Made by a program: the position numbers and the translations under genes. A DNA stretch of 30,219 nucleotides, from IMG/VR virus record IMGVR_UViG_3300034122_001190, positions 1-30,219 of that record. The stretch is one strand, 5' to 3'. Source of the stretch: a virus. The notes beneath the pieces were generated by a model that searched no databases, was not told where the DNA came from, and saw only the letters and a list, made by a program, of their open reading frames with translations. Shown here one piece after another: positions 22,459-28,844 of this stretch. The number at the start of each line of letters is the position of its first letter. Positions within the stretch are counted from its first letter, which is position 1.

Positions 22459-22877
22459 TGAGCGGCATCCAGATGGCGCTGCTCGGGAGCGGTGGTAGCG
22501 CGCCGACGTTCCCGTTGCCTACCCCAACCAATGTTTCGGTAACCGACACTGCTCCAGTTGAAGCGGGTTACAGCCTTCGAAGCGACGGCGTCGTATCGAA
22601 AATCGAAAATGGTTTGGAGACCACTATCGGAAACTGGATTGTCCCAAATACAACGGCTTCTAGTTACGAGGTCAGGGCAACTCTTGTCTCTGGTTCCGTA
22701 TCCACTGGAACGACGGGGAGCTATCTCAGCCTCGGAACCACTCGCACGTGGGGCGTGGCAGCGAACACCTCTGGGACAAATCAGGGCTGCACATTGACTA
22801 TCGAAGTGCGTCTCACATCCGGCCCCGGCCCGGTGGTCGCAACCGCAACGGTGACTTTGTACGCGGAGTATTTCTGA
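22458..22877 (+). CDS. Small beta-rich structural protein coupled to the fibre
   Basis: A 139-residue protein starting MSGIQMALLGSGGSAPTFPL, then a beta sandwich (TAPVEAGYSLRSDGVVSK, YEVRATLVSGS, CTLTIEVRLTSG, VVATATVTLYAEYF). Its ATG overlaps the fibre stop and its TGA overlaps the next ATG. The DNA is somewhat AT-richer than its neighbours. A fibre-associated or decoration role is inferred from coupling. Confidence 0.75.
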   Translation: MSGIQMALLGSGGSAPTFPLPTPTNVSVTDTAPVEAGYSLRSDGVVSKIENGLETTIGNWIVPNTTASSYEVRATLVSGSVSTGTTGSYLSLGTTRTWGVAANTSGTNQGCTLTIEVRLTSGPGPVVATATVTLYAEYF

Positions 22878-23230
22878 TGCTTGAACAACTCATCAGCCGG
22901 GTCTTCTACGCCCGCAACCTCGCCCACTTCGACCACTGGCGCACCAAGAGCTACGCCCAGCACAAGGCGCTGGGCACGTTCTACGATGAGATCATTGAGG
23001 CGCTCGACGCGCTCGTTGAGGCGCATCAGGGCCTGAACGGCCTGATCGGCAATATCCCCGCGCCGGGCGACACCACCGGTGACAGCCTGAAGATCCTCAA
23101 GGCCGACGCCGCGTGGATCGAGAAGAACCACGAGGAAATCTGCGGCGGCAACCGCGCGATCGCCAACCTGATCGACACCGTCACGGGCATCTACCTCTCC
23201 ACCATCTACAAGCTGGAGAACCTGAAGTGA
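22877..23230 (+). CDS. Dps/ferritin-like helical protein (DUF5856-like)
   Basis: A 117-residue all-helical protein. MLEQLISRVFYARNLAHFDHW, TKSYAQHKALGTFYDEIIEALD and LVEAHQGLNGLIG match, from memory, the pattern of the uncharacterised phage family DUF5856, which resembles Dps-like four-helix bundles. Candidate metal or core residues are H17, H20, H29, D36 and E49. ATG 22877 is chosen because it overlaps the previous TGA; an upstream ATG (22748) would read through the previous gene in a shadow frame. The stop overlaps the next start as GTGA. It opens the lysis cluster, though it has no membrane segment and no obvious lysis role. Confidence 0.7.
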   Translation: MLEQLISRVFYARNLAHFDHWRTKSYAQHKALGTFYDEIIEALDALVEAHQGLNGLIGNIPAPGDTTGDSLKILKADAAWIEKNHEEICGGNRAIANLIDTVTGIYLSTIYKLENLK

Positions 23231-23388
23231 GCGACGACGTGAACCTCCGGCTGACCACGCACGAGGCCGTCTGCGCCGAGCGCTGGCGCGAGACCATCAT
23301 GCGGATCAAGCGTCTCGAGGCGGTGATGATCGGCTGCGCGGGCGGCATCATTGTTCTGCTGTCCACAATCGCGTTCAAGGTGTCCTGA
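23227..23388 (+). CDS. XhlA-like small membrane protein
   Basis: A 53-residue protein with a charged N-terminal helix (LRLTTHEAVCAERWRETIMR) and one C-terminal transmembrane segment (about residues 33-50, VMIGCAGGIIVLLSTIAF). This layout resembles XhlA/haemolysin-type holin-associated proteins. GTG 23227 overlaps the previous stop; the frame is open upstream but only as an Arg/His-rich shadow. Its position in the lysis cluster supports a role in holin function. Confidence 0.72.
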   Translation: MSDDVNLRLTTHEAVCAERWRETIMRIKRLEAVMIGCAGGIIVLLSTIAFKVS

Positions 23389-23389
23389 C

Positions 23390-23833
23390 ATGAGCTTCTG
23401 GGATCGTTTCGAGAGCACCCGCGACGGCATCGAGGACACAGTTGAGTTCACGATCCGCATGGCTGTTGTCACGCTGGCCTGCGTCGTGCTGGTCGTCGTG
23501 GTCGCGCTGGTTATCGGCATGTTCGCGCCTAACAACGTGGTGGACAGCGACAAGGTCTTCGAGATCGTCGGCCCTGCCTTCAACATGGTCATCGGCGCGT
23601 TCGTCGGCCTGCTGGGCGGCCTGAGCCTCAACGCCAACGCGCGTGACGTGAAGCCGGAAGAGCCCGCCCCCGTTGAGCCTCTGCCTGAGCCAGAGCCGCC
23701 TGCCGCTGTGGCCGACGATGACGACGACATGGCTCCATGGGAGAAGTACCGCAACGACCTGCGCTATGACGCCAACGGCGACGGCGTGGTCGATGAGAGC
23801 GACTTTCCTGACTGGCGCAATCCGGGGGCGTAA
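23390..23833 (+). CDS. Two-TM holin-like protein with C-terminal EF-hand loop
   Basis: A 147-residue membrane protein. TM1 is at about residues 21-45 (AVVTLACVVLVVVVALVIGM) and TM2 at about 56-80 (EIVGPAFNMVIGAFVGLLGG). A Pro/Glu linker (88-104) and an Asp-rich stretch follow. Residues 117-128 match a complete EF-hand calcium loop: D117, N119, D121, G122, V124, D125 and D128. ATG 23390 lies one base after the previous stop. Two TMs next to an endolysin fit a class II holin or antiholin. The acidic tail with EF-hand is unusual for a holin, so a virion or signalling membrane role is also possible. Confidence 0.72.
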   Translation: MSFWDRFESTRDGIEDTVEFTIRMAVVTLACVVLVVVVALVIGMFAPNNVVDSDKVFEIVGPAFNMVIGAFVGLLGGLSLNANARDVKPEEPAPVEPLPEPEPPAAVADDDDDMAPWEKYRNDLRYDANGDGVVDESDFPDWRNPGA

Positions 23834-23995
23834 GTGACTGGCAACCTCTCCACCGTTGAACTGATCGGCCAACTCTGGCCGGTCGTTCTGGCGTTTATCT
23901 CGCTGACGATCATCCTTGCCAAGATGGACGTTCGCCTCGGCGTGGCCGAGGAGAAGATCAAGGCGTTGTTCGAGTTGTGGAACAAAGGCAAATGA
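23834..23995 (+). CDS. One-TM small protein, holin candidate
   Basis: A 53-residue protein starting at GTG 23834 immediately after the previous TAA. One transmembrane segment at about residues 10-30 (LIGQLWPVVLAFISLTIILA) is followed by an amphipathic charged helix (MDVRLGVAEEKIKALFELWN). Small proteins of this shape next to endolysins often act as holins or accessory lysis regulators. Its stop overlaps ATG of the endolysin (ATGA), so the two are translationally coupled. Confidence 0.75.
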   Translation: MTGNLSTVELIGQLWPVVLAFISLTIILAKMDVRLGVAEEKIKALFELWNKGK

Positions 23996-24606
23996 GCCTC
24001 GCAAACCTCCAGCAGAAGATCGGTGTCACCGCCGATGGCGCGTTCGGGCCCGGCACGCTCAAGGCTGCCGCCGCCTACTACAAGCTGTCGCCCAACCGCG
24101 CCGCGCACTTCTTCGCCCAGACGGCGCACGAAACCGGCGGCTTCAAGGCGTTCAGCGAGAACCTGAGCTACGGCGCGAAGGGCCTGCGCGGCATCTTCGG
24201 GAAGTATTTCCCGACCGACGCCATGGCCAAGGCCTACGAGCGCCAGCCGCAGAAGATCGCCAACCGCGTCTACGGCGGCCGCATGGGCAACGGCGTCGAG
24301 GCGTCCGGTGACGGTTGGAAGTATCGCGGTCGCGGCGCGCTCCAGTTGACGGGCAAGGCGAACTATCAGGCGTTCTCCGACTACATCAACCGCCCGGACG
24401 TAATGACGAACCCCGATCTGGTCGCGAGCGAACTCTGCTTCGAGAGCGCTTTGTGGTTCTTCGACAAGAACAGGCTCTGGGGCATCTGCGACCAAGGCAT
24501 CAACGACGCCGCCATCCTCGCGCTGACCAAGCGCATCAACGGCGGCACGCACGGCCTCGATGACCGCATGGCGAAAACAAAGAAGTTCGCCGGGTGGGTG
24601 GCATGA
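23992..24606 (+). CDS. Endolysin, glycoside hydrolase family 19 (chitinase-like lysozyme)
   Basis: A 204-residue peptidoglycan hydrolase. The catalytic segment AHETGGF has its Glu at residue 47, followed by SENLSYGAKGLRGIFGKYF with Glu56 nearby. The conserved YRGRGALQLTGKANY is at 111-125 and SALWFFDKN at about 152-160, both typical of GH19 enzymes. The first 30 residues (LQQKIGVTADGAFGPGTLKA) resemble a shortened peptidoglycan-binding repeat. No signal peptide is present, so export would depend on the holin. ATG 23992 overlaps the preceding TGA; TTG 23977 in frame is less likely. Confidence 0.93.
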   Translation: MSLANLQQKIGVTADGAFGPGTLKAAAAYYKLSPNRAAHFFAQTAHETGGFKAFSENLSYGAKGLRGIFGKYFPTDAMAKAYERQPQKIANRVYGGRMGNGVEASGDGWKYRGRGALQLTGKANYQAFSDYINRPDVMTNPDLVASELCFESALWFFDKNRLWGICDQGINDAAILALTKRINGGTHGLDDRMAKTKKFAGWVA

Positions 24607-25049
24607 TCCCCAACCCGATCATGCTTTACGCGGCGGCAGGCGCTCTCCTCGTCGGTGCCGTCGCAGGATACAAAGTCCGCGATTGGCAGTGTGACGCGGC
24701 GTACGCAAAGGCTCTGGAAAAGGCGGGAAAGCAACGTGCTAAAGCCGACATCATCCTCGACAAAAAGGCCGCAGAATATGAAGAAACACGCGCCGCTGCC
24801 GATGTGCGCTCCGTCGAGCGGACTAACACCATTCGTGAGATTTACCACACGGTGCCTGCCGCTGCTGCCAGTTGCGCTCCTCCTGACGACGCTGTCCGGG
24901 TGCTCCTCGAAGTCATCGGTAATCCAAACACTGAAGCCGCCGCCAGCCAATCTGGCGAGCCCGTGTTCCCTGTTAAACAATCCGCCGAAGCCCTTCCTCG
25001 ACCCAGCCCGGCTGCTGTGGGAAAAAGACCTGATCGAGCGGAGGAATGA
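24603..25049 (+). CDS. i-spanin (Rz-like)
   Basis: A 148-residue inner-membrane spanin subunit: an N-terminal TM (about 6-24, IMLYAAAGALLVGAVAGY), then a charged coiled coil (28-82) and a Pro/Ala-rich tail. ATG 24603 overlaps the endolysin stop (ATGA). It carries the o-spanin gene in another frame within its 3' part, the hallmark arrangement of Rz/Rz1. Together the two proteins would link and fuse inner and outer membranes in the final lysis step. Confidence 0.85.
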   Translation: MIPNPIMLYAAAGALLVGAVAGYKVRDWQCDAAYAKALEKAGKQRAKADIILDKKAAEYEETRAAADVRSVERTNTIREIYHTVPAAAASCAPPDDAVRVLLEVIGNPNTEAAASQSGEPVFPVKQSAEALPRPSPAAVGKRPDRAEE

Positions 25050-25116
25050 CTGCGCGGAGAAACACCGGCTAACCATCGAGGCGTGGCGCGAAGCTAGTCA
25101 ATTGCCGCAAAAGTGA
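24778..25116 (+). CDS. o-spanin (Rz1-like lipoprotein), nested in the i-spanin gene
   Basis: Frame-shifted relative to the i-spanin, it starts inside it and ends 67 bases beyond it. From ATG 24778 (MKKHAPLP) it encodes 112 residues; ATG 24802 is an alternative start giving a shorter signal peptide. A hydrophobic stretch, CLPLLPVALLLTTLSGC, ends in an LSGC lipobox with the lipidated Cys at residue 42 (codon 24901-24903) and Ser at +2, as for outer-membrane lipoproteins. The mature part is Pro-rich, then helical (LLWEKDLIERRNDCAEKHRL). The open frame extends up to 24655, but those codons precede any plausible signal sequence. It implies a diderm host. Confidence 0.85.
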   Translation: MKKHAPLPMCAPSSGLTPFVRFTTRCLPLLPVALLLTTLSGCSSKSSVIQTLKPPPANLASPCSLLNNPPKPFLDPARLLWEKDLIERRNDCAEKHRLTIEAWREASQLPQK

Positions 25117-25130
25117 TATAAGGACATCCC

Positions 25131-25784
25131 ATGGCCACGACGATGACCTTCACGACGCTCCAGCAGGACGTGCGGCGCTATCTTGAGCGCGGCACGACCT
25201 ACGCGTCCGACCCCGTCGTCTTCGAGCAAATCCCGCGCCTGATCAATCTGGCTGAGCGGCGCATCGCGCGCGAACTCAAGGTGCAGGGCTTCATCAACGT
25301 CGTCAGCGGCACGCTGCAGAGCGGCGTGGCCGTCTACCCCAAGCCCGACCGCTGGCGCGACACGGTCAGCCTCAACATCGGCACGGGCGCAAACAACAAC
25401 ACGCGCAATGTGCTCTTCTCGCGCGCCTACGAGTATCTGCTGAGCTACTGGCCCGATCGCACCGCGACTGCCCAGCCGCTCTTCTACGGCGATTACGACT
25501 ACACGCACTGGCTGATCGCGCCGACGCCCAATGCGGATTACCCCTTCGAGGTGTTGTACTACGAGCTGCCGCCGCTGCTGGACGACGTGGTGCAGACCAA
25601 CTGGCTCACCGACTACGCGCCGCAGCTCCTGCTCTACGGGACGCTGCTCGAGGCCACGCCGTTCCTGAAGAACGACGAGCGCATTCCGGTGTGGCAGAAC
25701 ATGTATGATCGGGCGGCGTCTATGCTCAATGGCGAGGATCTAGCCAAGATCCTCGACCGTTCGGCCGTGCGTAAGGAGGCTTGA
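25131..25784 (+). CDS. Head-tail adaptor protein (podovirus gp4/gp11-type)
   Basis: A 217-residue protein with the recognisable adaptor layout: an N-terminal helix pair (FTTLQQDVRRYLERG, IPRLINLAERRIARELKVQG), a strand region (GVAVYPKPDRWRDTVSLNI), SRAYEYLLSYWPD, PLFYGDYDYTHWLIAPTPN, FEVLYYELPPLLD and a C-terminal helix (APQLLLYGTLLEATPFLKND). In podoviruses this protein forms the ring below the portal and receives the nozzle. AAGGAC precedes ATG 25131. The nozzle/hub gene follows two genes later. Confidence 0.82.
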   Translation: MATTMTFTTLQQDVRRYLERGTTYASDPVVFEQIPRLINLAERRIARELKVQGFINVVSGTLQSGVAVYPKPDRWRDTVSLNIGTGANNNTRNVLFSRAYEYLLSYWPDRTATAQPLFYGDYDYTHWLIAPTPNADYPFEVLYYELPPLLDDVVQTNWLTDYAPQLLLYGTLLEATPFLKNDERIPVWQNMYDRAASMLNGEDLAKILDRSAVRKEA

Positions 25785-25785
25785 G

Positions 25786-26994
25786 GTGACGAACACCTAC
25801 ACACAGATTTTCGGTGGCACGACGATTTACCCATCGGATGTGTCGTATCTGGCGCTTGCGCTGACGGCCGACATCACGTTGGAGTGGCCACTTGAGAGCA
25901 ACGTCACGAACGCGCCGGCCGCGCGCATCATCGACGTGACGCCCACCGGCGCATACTCCATCTTCCTGCCGCCCGCCGATCAAACGGGCACCGGCCAGAC
26001 CATCCTGTTCAACAACCTCGGGCCGTCCACCATCACGGTCAAGAACAGCGTGGGCGGCACGCTCCTGTCCATCGGGCAGGGCGAGCAGTGGCAAATCTAC
26101 CTGACCGCCAACACCACCGCCGCCGGCACGTGGCGCACGTTCCGCTACGGCGCGTCCACGGCGCAGGCGCAGGCCTCGACGCTGGCCGGCTTCGGTCTGA
26201 CGGCTACTGGCTCGACGCTGTCGCAGTCCACGCCCGTCACGCTCTTCAACAGCAACTACACCGCCGGTGCGCCCGATCGCGCCAAGATGTTTGTCTGGAC
26301 GGGCGCACTCGGCATCCTGACGCTGCCCACCGCGTCTTCGGTTGGCAGTGATTGGTTCATCGCCGTCCGCAACGGCGGAAGCGGCAATCTCACCATCGAT
26401 CCGCAGGGCCTTGAGACGATCAACGGCGCGGCGTCCCTGACGCTCACGCCCGGCGACAGCGCCACGGCGGTGACGGATGGCACCAGTTGGTACACGCTGG
26501 GCCTCGGCCAGAGCGCTCTGTTCGCCTTCGACTACACGTCTATCAACCTCGCCGGTCTGAGCGGCAACTACACGCTGTCGGGTGCGGAACTGAACCGCGT
26601 CGCCTACGAGTTCACGGGCGCGCTGGCGGGCAACGTCGAGATCGTTGTGCCGCAGACGACCCAGCAGTATTGGGTGTCGAACAACACGACGGGTGGCTCC
26701 TTCACGCTGCGCGTCAGGACGAGCCCTCAGACGCCGGGTGTCTTTGTCGCTCGCGGCAGCCGAGCCATTCTCTACTCTGACGGGAGCGTCGTGGTGAACG
26801 CCGAGACGGCAAGTCTCGCGGTGCCGATCGCCGTCAGCGACGGCGGCACAGGCGCGATAACGGCGGGCCAAGCGCTGATTAATCTGGGCGGCACGTCGGT
26901 GGGCATTGGCGTGTTCACGGCGCTCACGACCAACGATGCGTGGACGACGCTGGGCGTGGCTCCGGCGGGCACCGTCAACGGCGGCACCTTCTAA
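25786..26994 (+). CDS. Beta-rich tail structural protein with a DGGTG linker
   Basis: A 402-residue protein beginning at GTG 25786 one base after the adaptor stop. It is almost entirely beta-rich, with Gly/Thr/Asn-rich segments (FLPPADQTGTGQTILFNN, GPSTITVKNS, GNLTIDPQGLETINGAA) that look like repeated beta-sandwich domains of about 90-100 residues. Near the C-terminus AVSDGGTGAITAGQALINLG resembles the NGGTG linkers of the fibres at 11519 and 19972, followed by a short tail. The placement between adaptor and nozzle suggests a fibre adaptor or tail-associated fibre. The GTG start of the next gene follows its TAA directly. Confidence 0.75.
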   Translation: MTNTYTQIFGGTTIYPSDVSYLALALTADITLEWPLESNVTNAPAARIIDVTPTGAYSIFLPPADQTGTGQTILFNNLGPSTITVKNSVGGTLLSIGQGEQWQIYLTANTTAAGTWRTFRYGASTAQAQASTLAGFGLTATGSTLSQSTPVTLFNSNYTAGAPDRAKMFVWTGALGILTLPTASSVGSDWFIAVRNGGSGNLTIDPQGLETINGAASLTLTPGDSATAVTDGTSWYTLGLGQSALFAFDYTSINLAGLSGNYTLSGAELNRVAYEFTGALAGNVEIVVPQTTQQYWVSNNTTGGSFTLRVRTSPQTPGVFVARGSRAILYSDGSVVVNAETASLAVPIAVSDGGTGAITAGQALINLGGTSVGIGVFTALTTNDAWTTLGVAPAGTVNGGTF

Positions 26995-28614
26995 GTGGCG
27001 GAGAAAATCGTCCAGATACGGTCGCAGCCGGGCATCAAGCGCGACGGCACCAAGTTCGAAGGCGATAACTACGTCGACGGGCAGTGGGTGCGCTTTCAGC
27101 GCGGCCTGCCGCGCAAGATCGGCGGATACCGCGCCATCAGCAAGTATCTGCGCGAGGTCAGCCGCGCGATGCACGAGTTCACGCAGAACAGCCTGACCTA
27201 CGTGCATAGCGGCTCGGCCAACTTGCTTGAACGCTTCTACATCGACAACGGCTTCAACACGTCGATCATCACCAACCGGACGCCTGTAACGCTGGCGGTT
27301 GACCCGAACAATATGTGGCAGTTCGACGCCATCGCCGCGCCGGGCCTTGGCGGCATGCAGCTCGTGGCGCAGGTCGCGCCGAACCTCGAGTGCATCTGCA
27401 ACGCGGACGGCGGCCAGCTCTTCTTCGGCGACTTGTTTGGCACCGCGCCGCTGCAGCCGGTGACCAACCTGCCGACCGGCTACAGCCTGTCCGGCGGTGT
27501 GGCCGTGCTGCACCCCTACACGTTCATCTTCGGCAACAACGGCTACGTGGCGTTTTCGGTGGCGGGCGACCCCACGGACTACACCAGCCTCGGCTCTGGC
27601 GCGGCCAACGTCGCCTCGCAGAAGATCGTGCGCGGCATCGCCCTGCGCGGCGGGCCGGGCAACTCCCCGTCCGGCCTGTTCTGGTCGGCGGACTCGCTGG
27701 TGCGCGCCTCCTTCATCGGGGGCGACGCCATCTTTCAGTTCGACACGATCAGCACGCAAAGCTCGATCCTCGGCGCGAACACGGTCATCGAGTATGACGG
27801 CATCTTCTACTGGTGCGGCACCGACCGCTTCCTGATGTTCAACGGCGTCGTGCGCGAGGTGCCGAACGACCTCAACCTGAACTATTTCTTCGACGGCCTC
27901 AATCAGTCGCAGCGCCAGAAGGTGTTCGCGATGAAGGTGCCGCGCTATGGCGAAATCTGGTGGTGCTACCCGCGCGGCGAGGCAGTCGAGCCGTCGCACG
28001 CCGTCATCTACAACGTGCGCGAGAACACGTGGTACGACTGCGAGCTGCCCAACGGCGGGCGCAGCGCGGCCGTGTCGCCCACGGTCTTCCCCAAGCCGAT
28101 CATGACCGGCGTCGTGCCGACTGCGGCGGGGGAAGAAATCCGCATCACCGAGGCCACCGACACGCGTATTACGGAAGGCAGCGACACGCGTATTACGCAG
28201 GAAAGTGGCGCGGATCAGTACCGCCTGTGGGTGCAGGAGGTGGGCGTGGACGCCATCGACGGCATCAACATCCAGCCCGTGCTGAGCTACTTCGAGACGG
28301 GCGATCTGTCGCTGCCGGTGATGGGGCAAGAGAACAAGGCGCTGCAGGTGCTGATGGTTGAGCCCGACTTCGTGCAGAGCGGCGACATGACCATGCAGGT
28401 GACCGGCCGCGCCAACGCGCGAGCGCCCGAGGTATCAACGGAGCCGCACACCATCTACGAGACGCCGCCGACGCCGCAGGATCAGGTTGTCTACTTCAAG
28501 ACGCAGCGCCGCGAGCTCCGCTTCCGCTTCGAGAGCAACGCCATTGGCGGCGACTATCAGATGGGCTTGATACTGGGGCACCTGCAGCCCGGCGACGGCA
28601 CGGTGATCGGATGA
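26995..28614 (+). CDS. Tail nozzle / hub protein (P22 gp10-like)
   Basis: A 539-residue protein. The opening (IRSQPGIKRDGTKFEGDNYVDG, QWVRFQRGLPRKIGGYRAI) and the blade-like repeats that follow (LFFGDLFGTAPLQ, VLHPYTFIFGNNGYVAFSV, YDGIFYWCGTDRFLMFNGVVRE) fit the beta-propeller of podoviral nozzle proteins such as P22 gp10. The C-terminus ELRFRFESNAIGGDYQMGLI is also characteristic. It closes the DNA channel below the adaptor ring and is the assembly point for spikes. The GTG start abuts the previous TAA. A 24-nt repeat lies at 28141-28212, in a loop. Confidence 0.82.
   Translation: MAEKIVQIRSQPGIKRDGTKFEGDNYVDGQWVRFQRGLPRKIGGYRAISKYLREVSRAMHEFTQNSLTYVHSGSANLLERFYIDNGFNTSIITNRTPVTLAVDPNNMWQFDAIAAPGLGGMQLVAQVAPNLECICNADGGQLFFGDLFGTAPLQPVTNLPTGYSLSGGVAVLHPYTFIFGNNGYVAFSVAGDPTDYTSLGSGAANVASQKIVRGIALRGGPGNSPSGLFWSADSLVRASFIGGDAIFQFDTISTQSSILGANTVIEYDGIFYWCGTDRFLMFNGVVREVPNDLNLNYFFDGLNQSQRQKVFAMKVPRYGEIWWCYPRGEAVEPSHAVIYNVRENTWYDCELPNGGRSAAVSPTVFPKPIMTGVVPTAAGEEIRITEATDTRITEGSDTRITQESGADQYRLWVQEVGVDAIDGINIQPVLSYFETGDLSLPVMGQENKALQVLMVEPDFVQSGDMTMQVTGRANARAPEVSTEPHTIYETPPTPQDQVVYFKTQRRELRFRFESNAIGGDYQMGLILGHLQPGDGTVIG
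28141..28212 (+). repeat. Three 24-nt repeats in the nozzle gene
   Basis: Units at 28141, 28165 and 28189 encode RITEATDT, RITEGSDT and the degenerate RITQESGA. The first two agree at most residues. They form a surface-exposed polar insert before GADQYRLWVQEVG, so copy number could vary without harming the fold. Confidence 0.85.
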
Positions 28615-28844
28615 TCGACCCGCGCGGCATGACGTTGATTGATTGGGCCGATAGCGTTATACTGTCGGTTGGTGATGCGTGGTCGTTTGGTCGGCTTGAC
28701 GACGAGAACGACTGGCAAGATTGGGCGGTAGCCTTCTTGAAGGCGTCGCCCTTTTCAACACGCGCCGTGCCCGATCCGTATCAATTCGATGACTGGCGCG
28801 AGTGGGCAATGCGGGTCTACCCGATGCTTGAGGGACAGGGCTAA
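28611..28844 (+). CDS. Small acidic Trp-rich protein, unknown function
   Basis: A 77-residue protein (MIDPRGMTLIDWADSVILSV... WQDWAVAFLKASPF... WREWAMRVYPMLEG), with six Trp and a net acidic charge. It overlaps the nozzle stop as ATGA and ends overlapping the next ATG (TAATG), indicating tight translational coupling. I recognise no family. A role in tail completion or as an internal virion protein fits the position. Confidence 0.72.
   Translation: MIDPRGMTLIDWADSVILSVGDAWSFGRLDDENDWQDWAVAFLKASPFSTRAVPDPYQFDDWREWAMRVYPMLEGQG

Noticed and set aside
22748-22876. Upstream starts extending the genes at 22877, 23227, 23390 and 24603
   Set aside because: The added residues are Arg/His/Pro-rich shadow sequence of the preceding gene, while the chosen starts sit at overlap junctions used throughout the operon.
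25726-28329. 867-codon open frame on the - strand opposite adaptor and nozzle genes
   Set aside because: Same codon-bias shadow; Arg/His/Ala-rich with no domain pattern, and the + strand proteins are recognisable.
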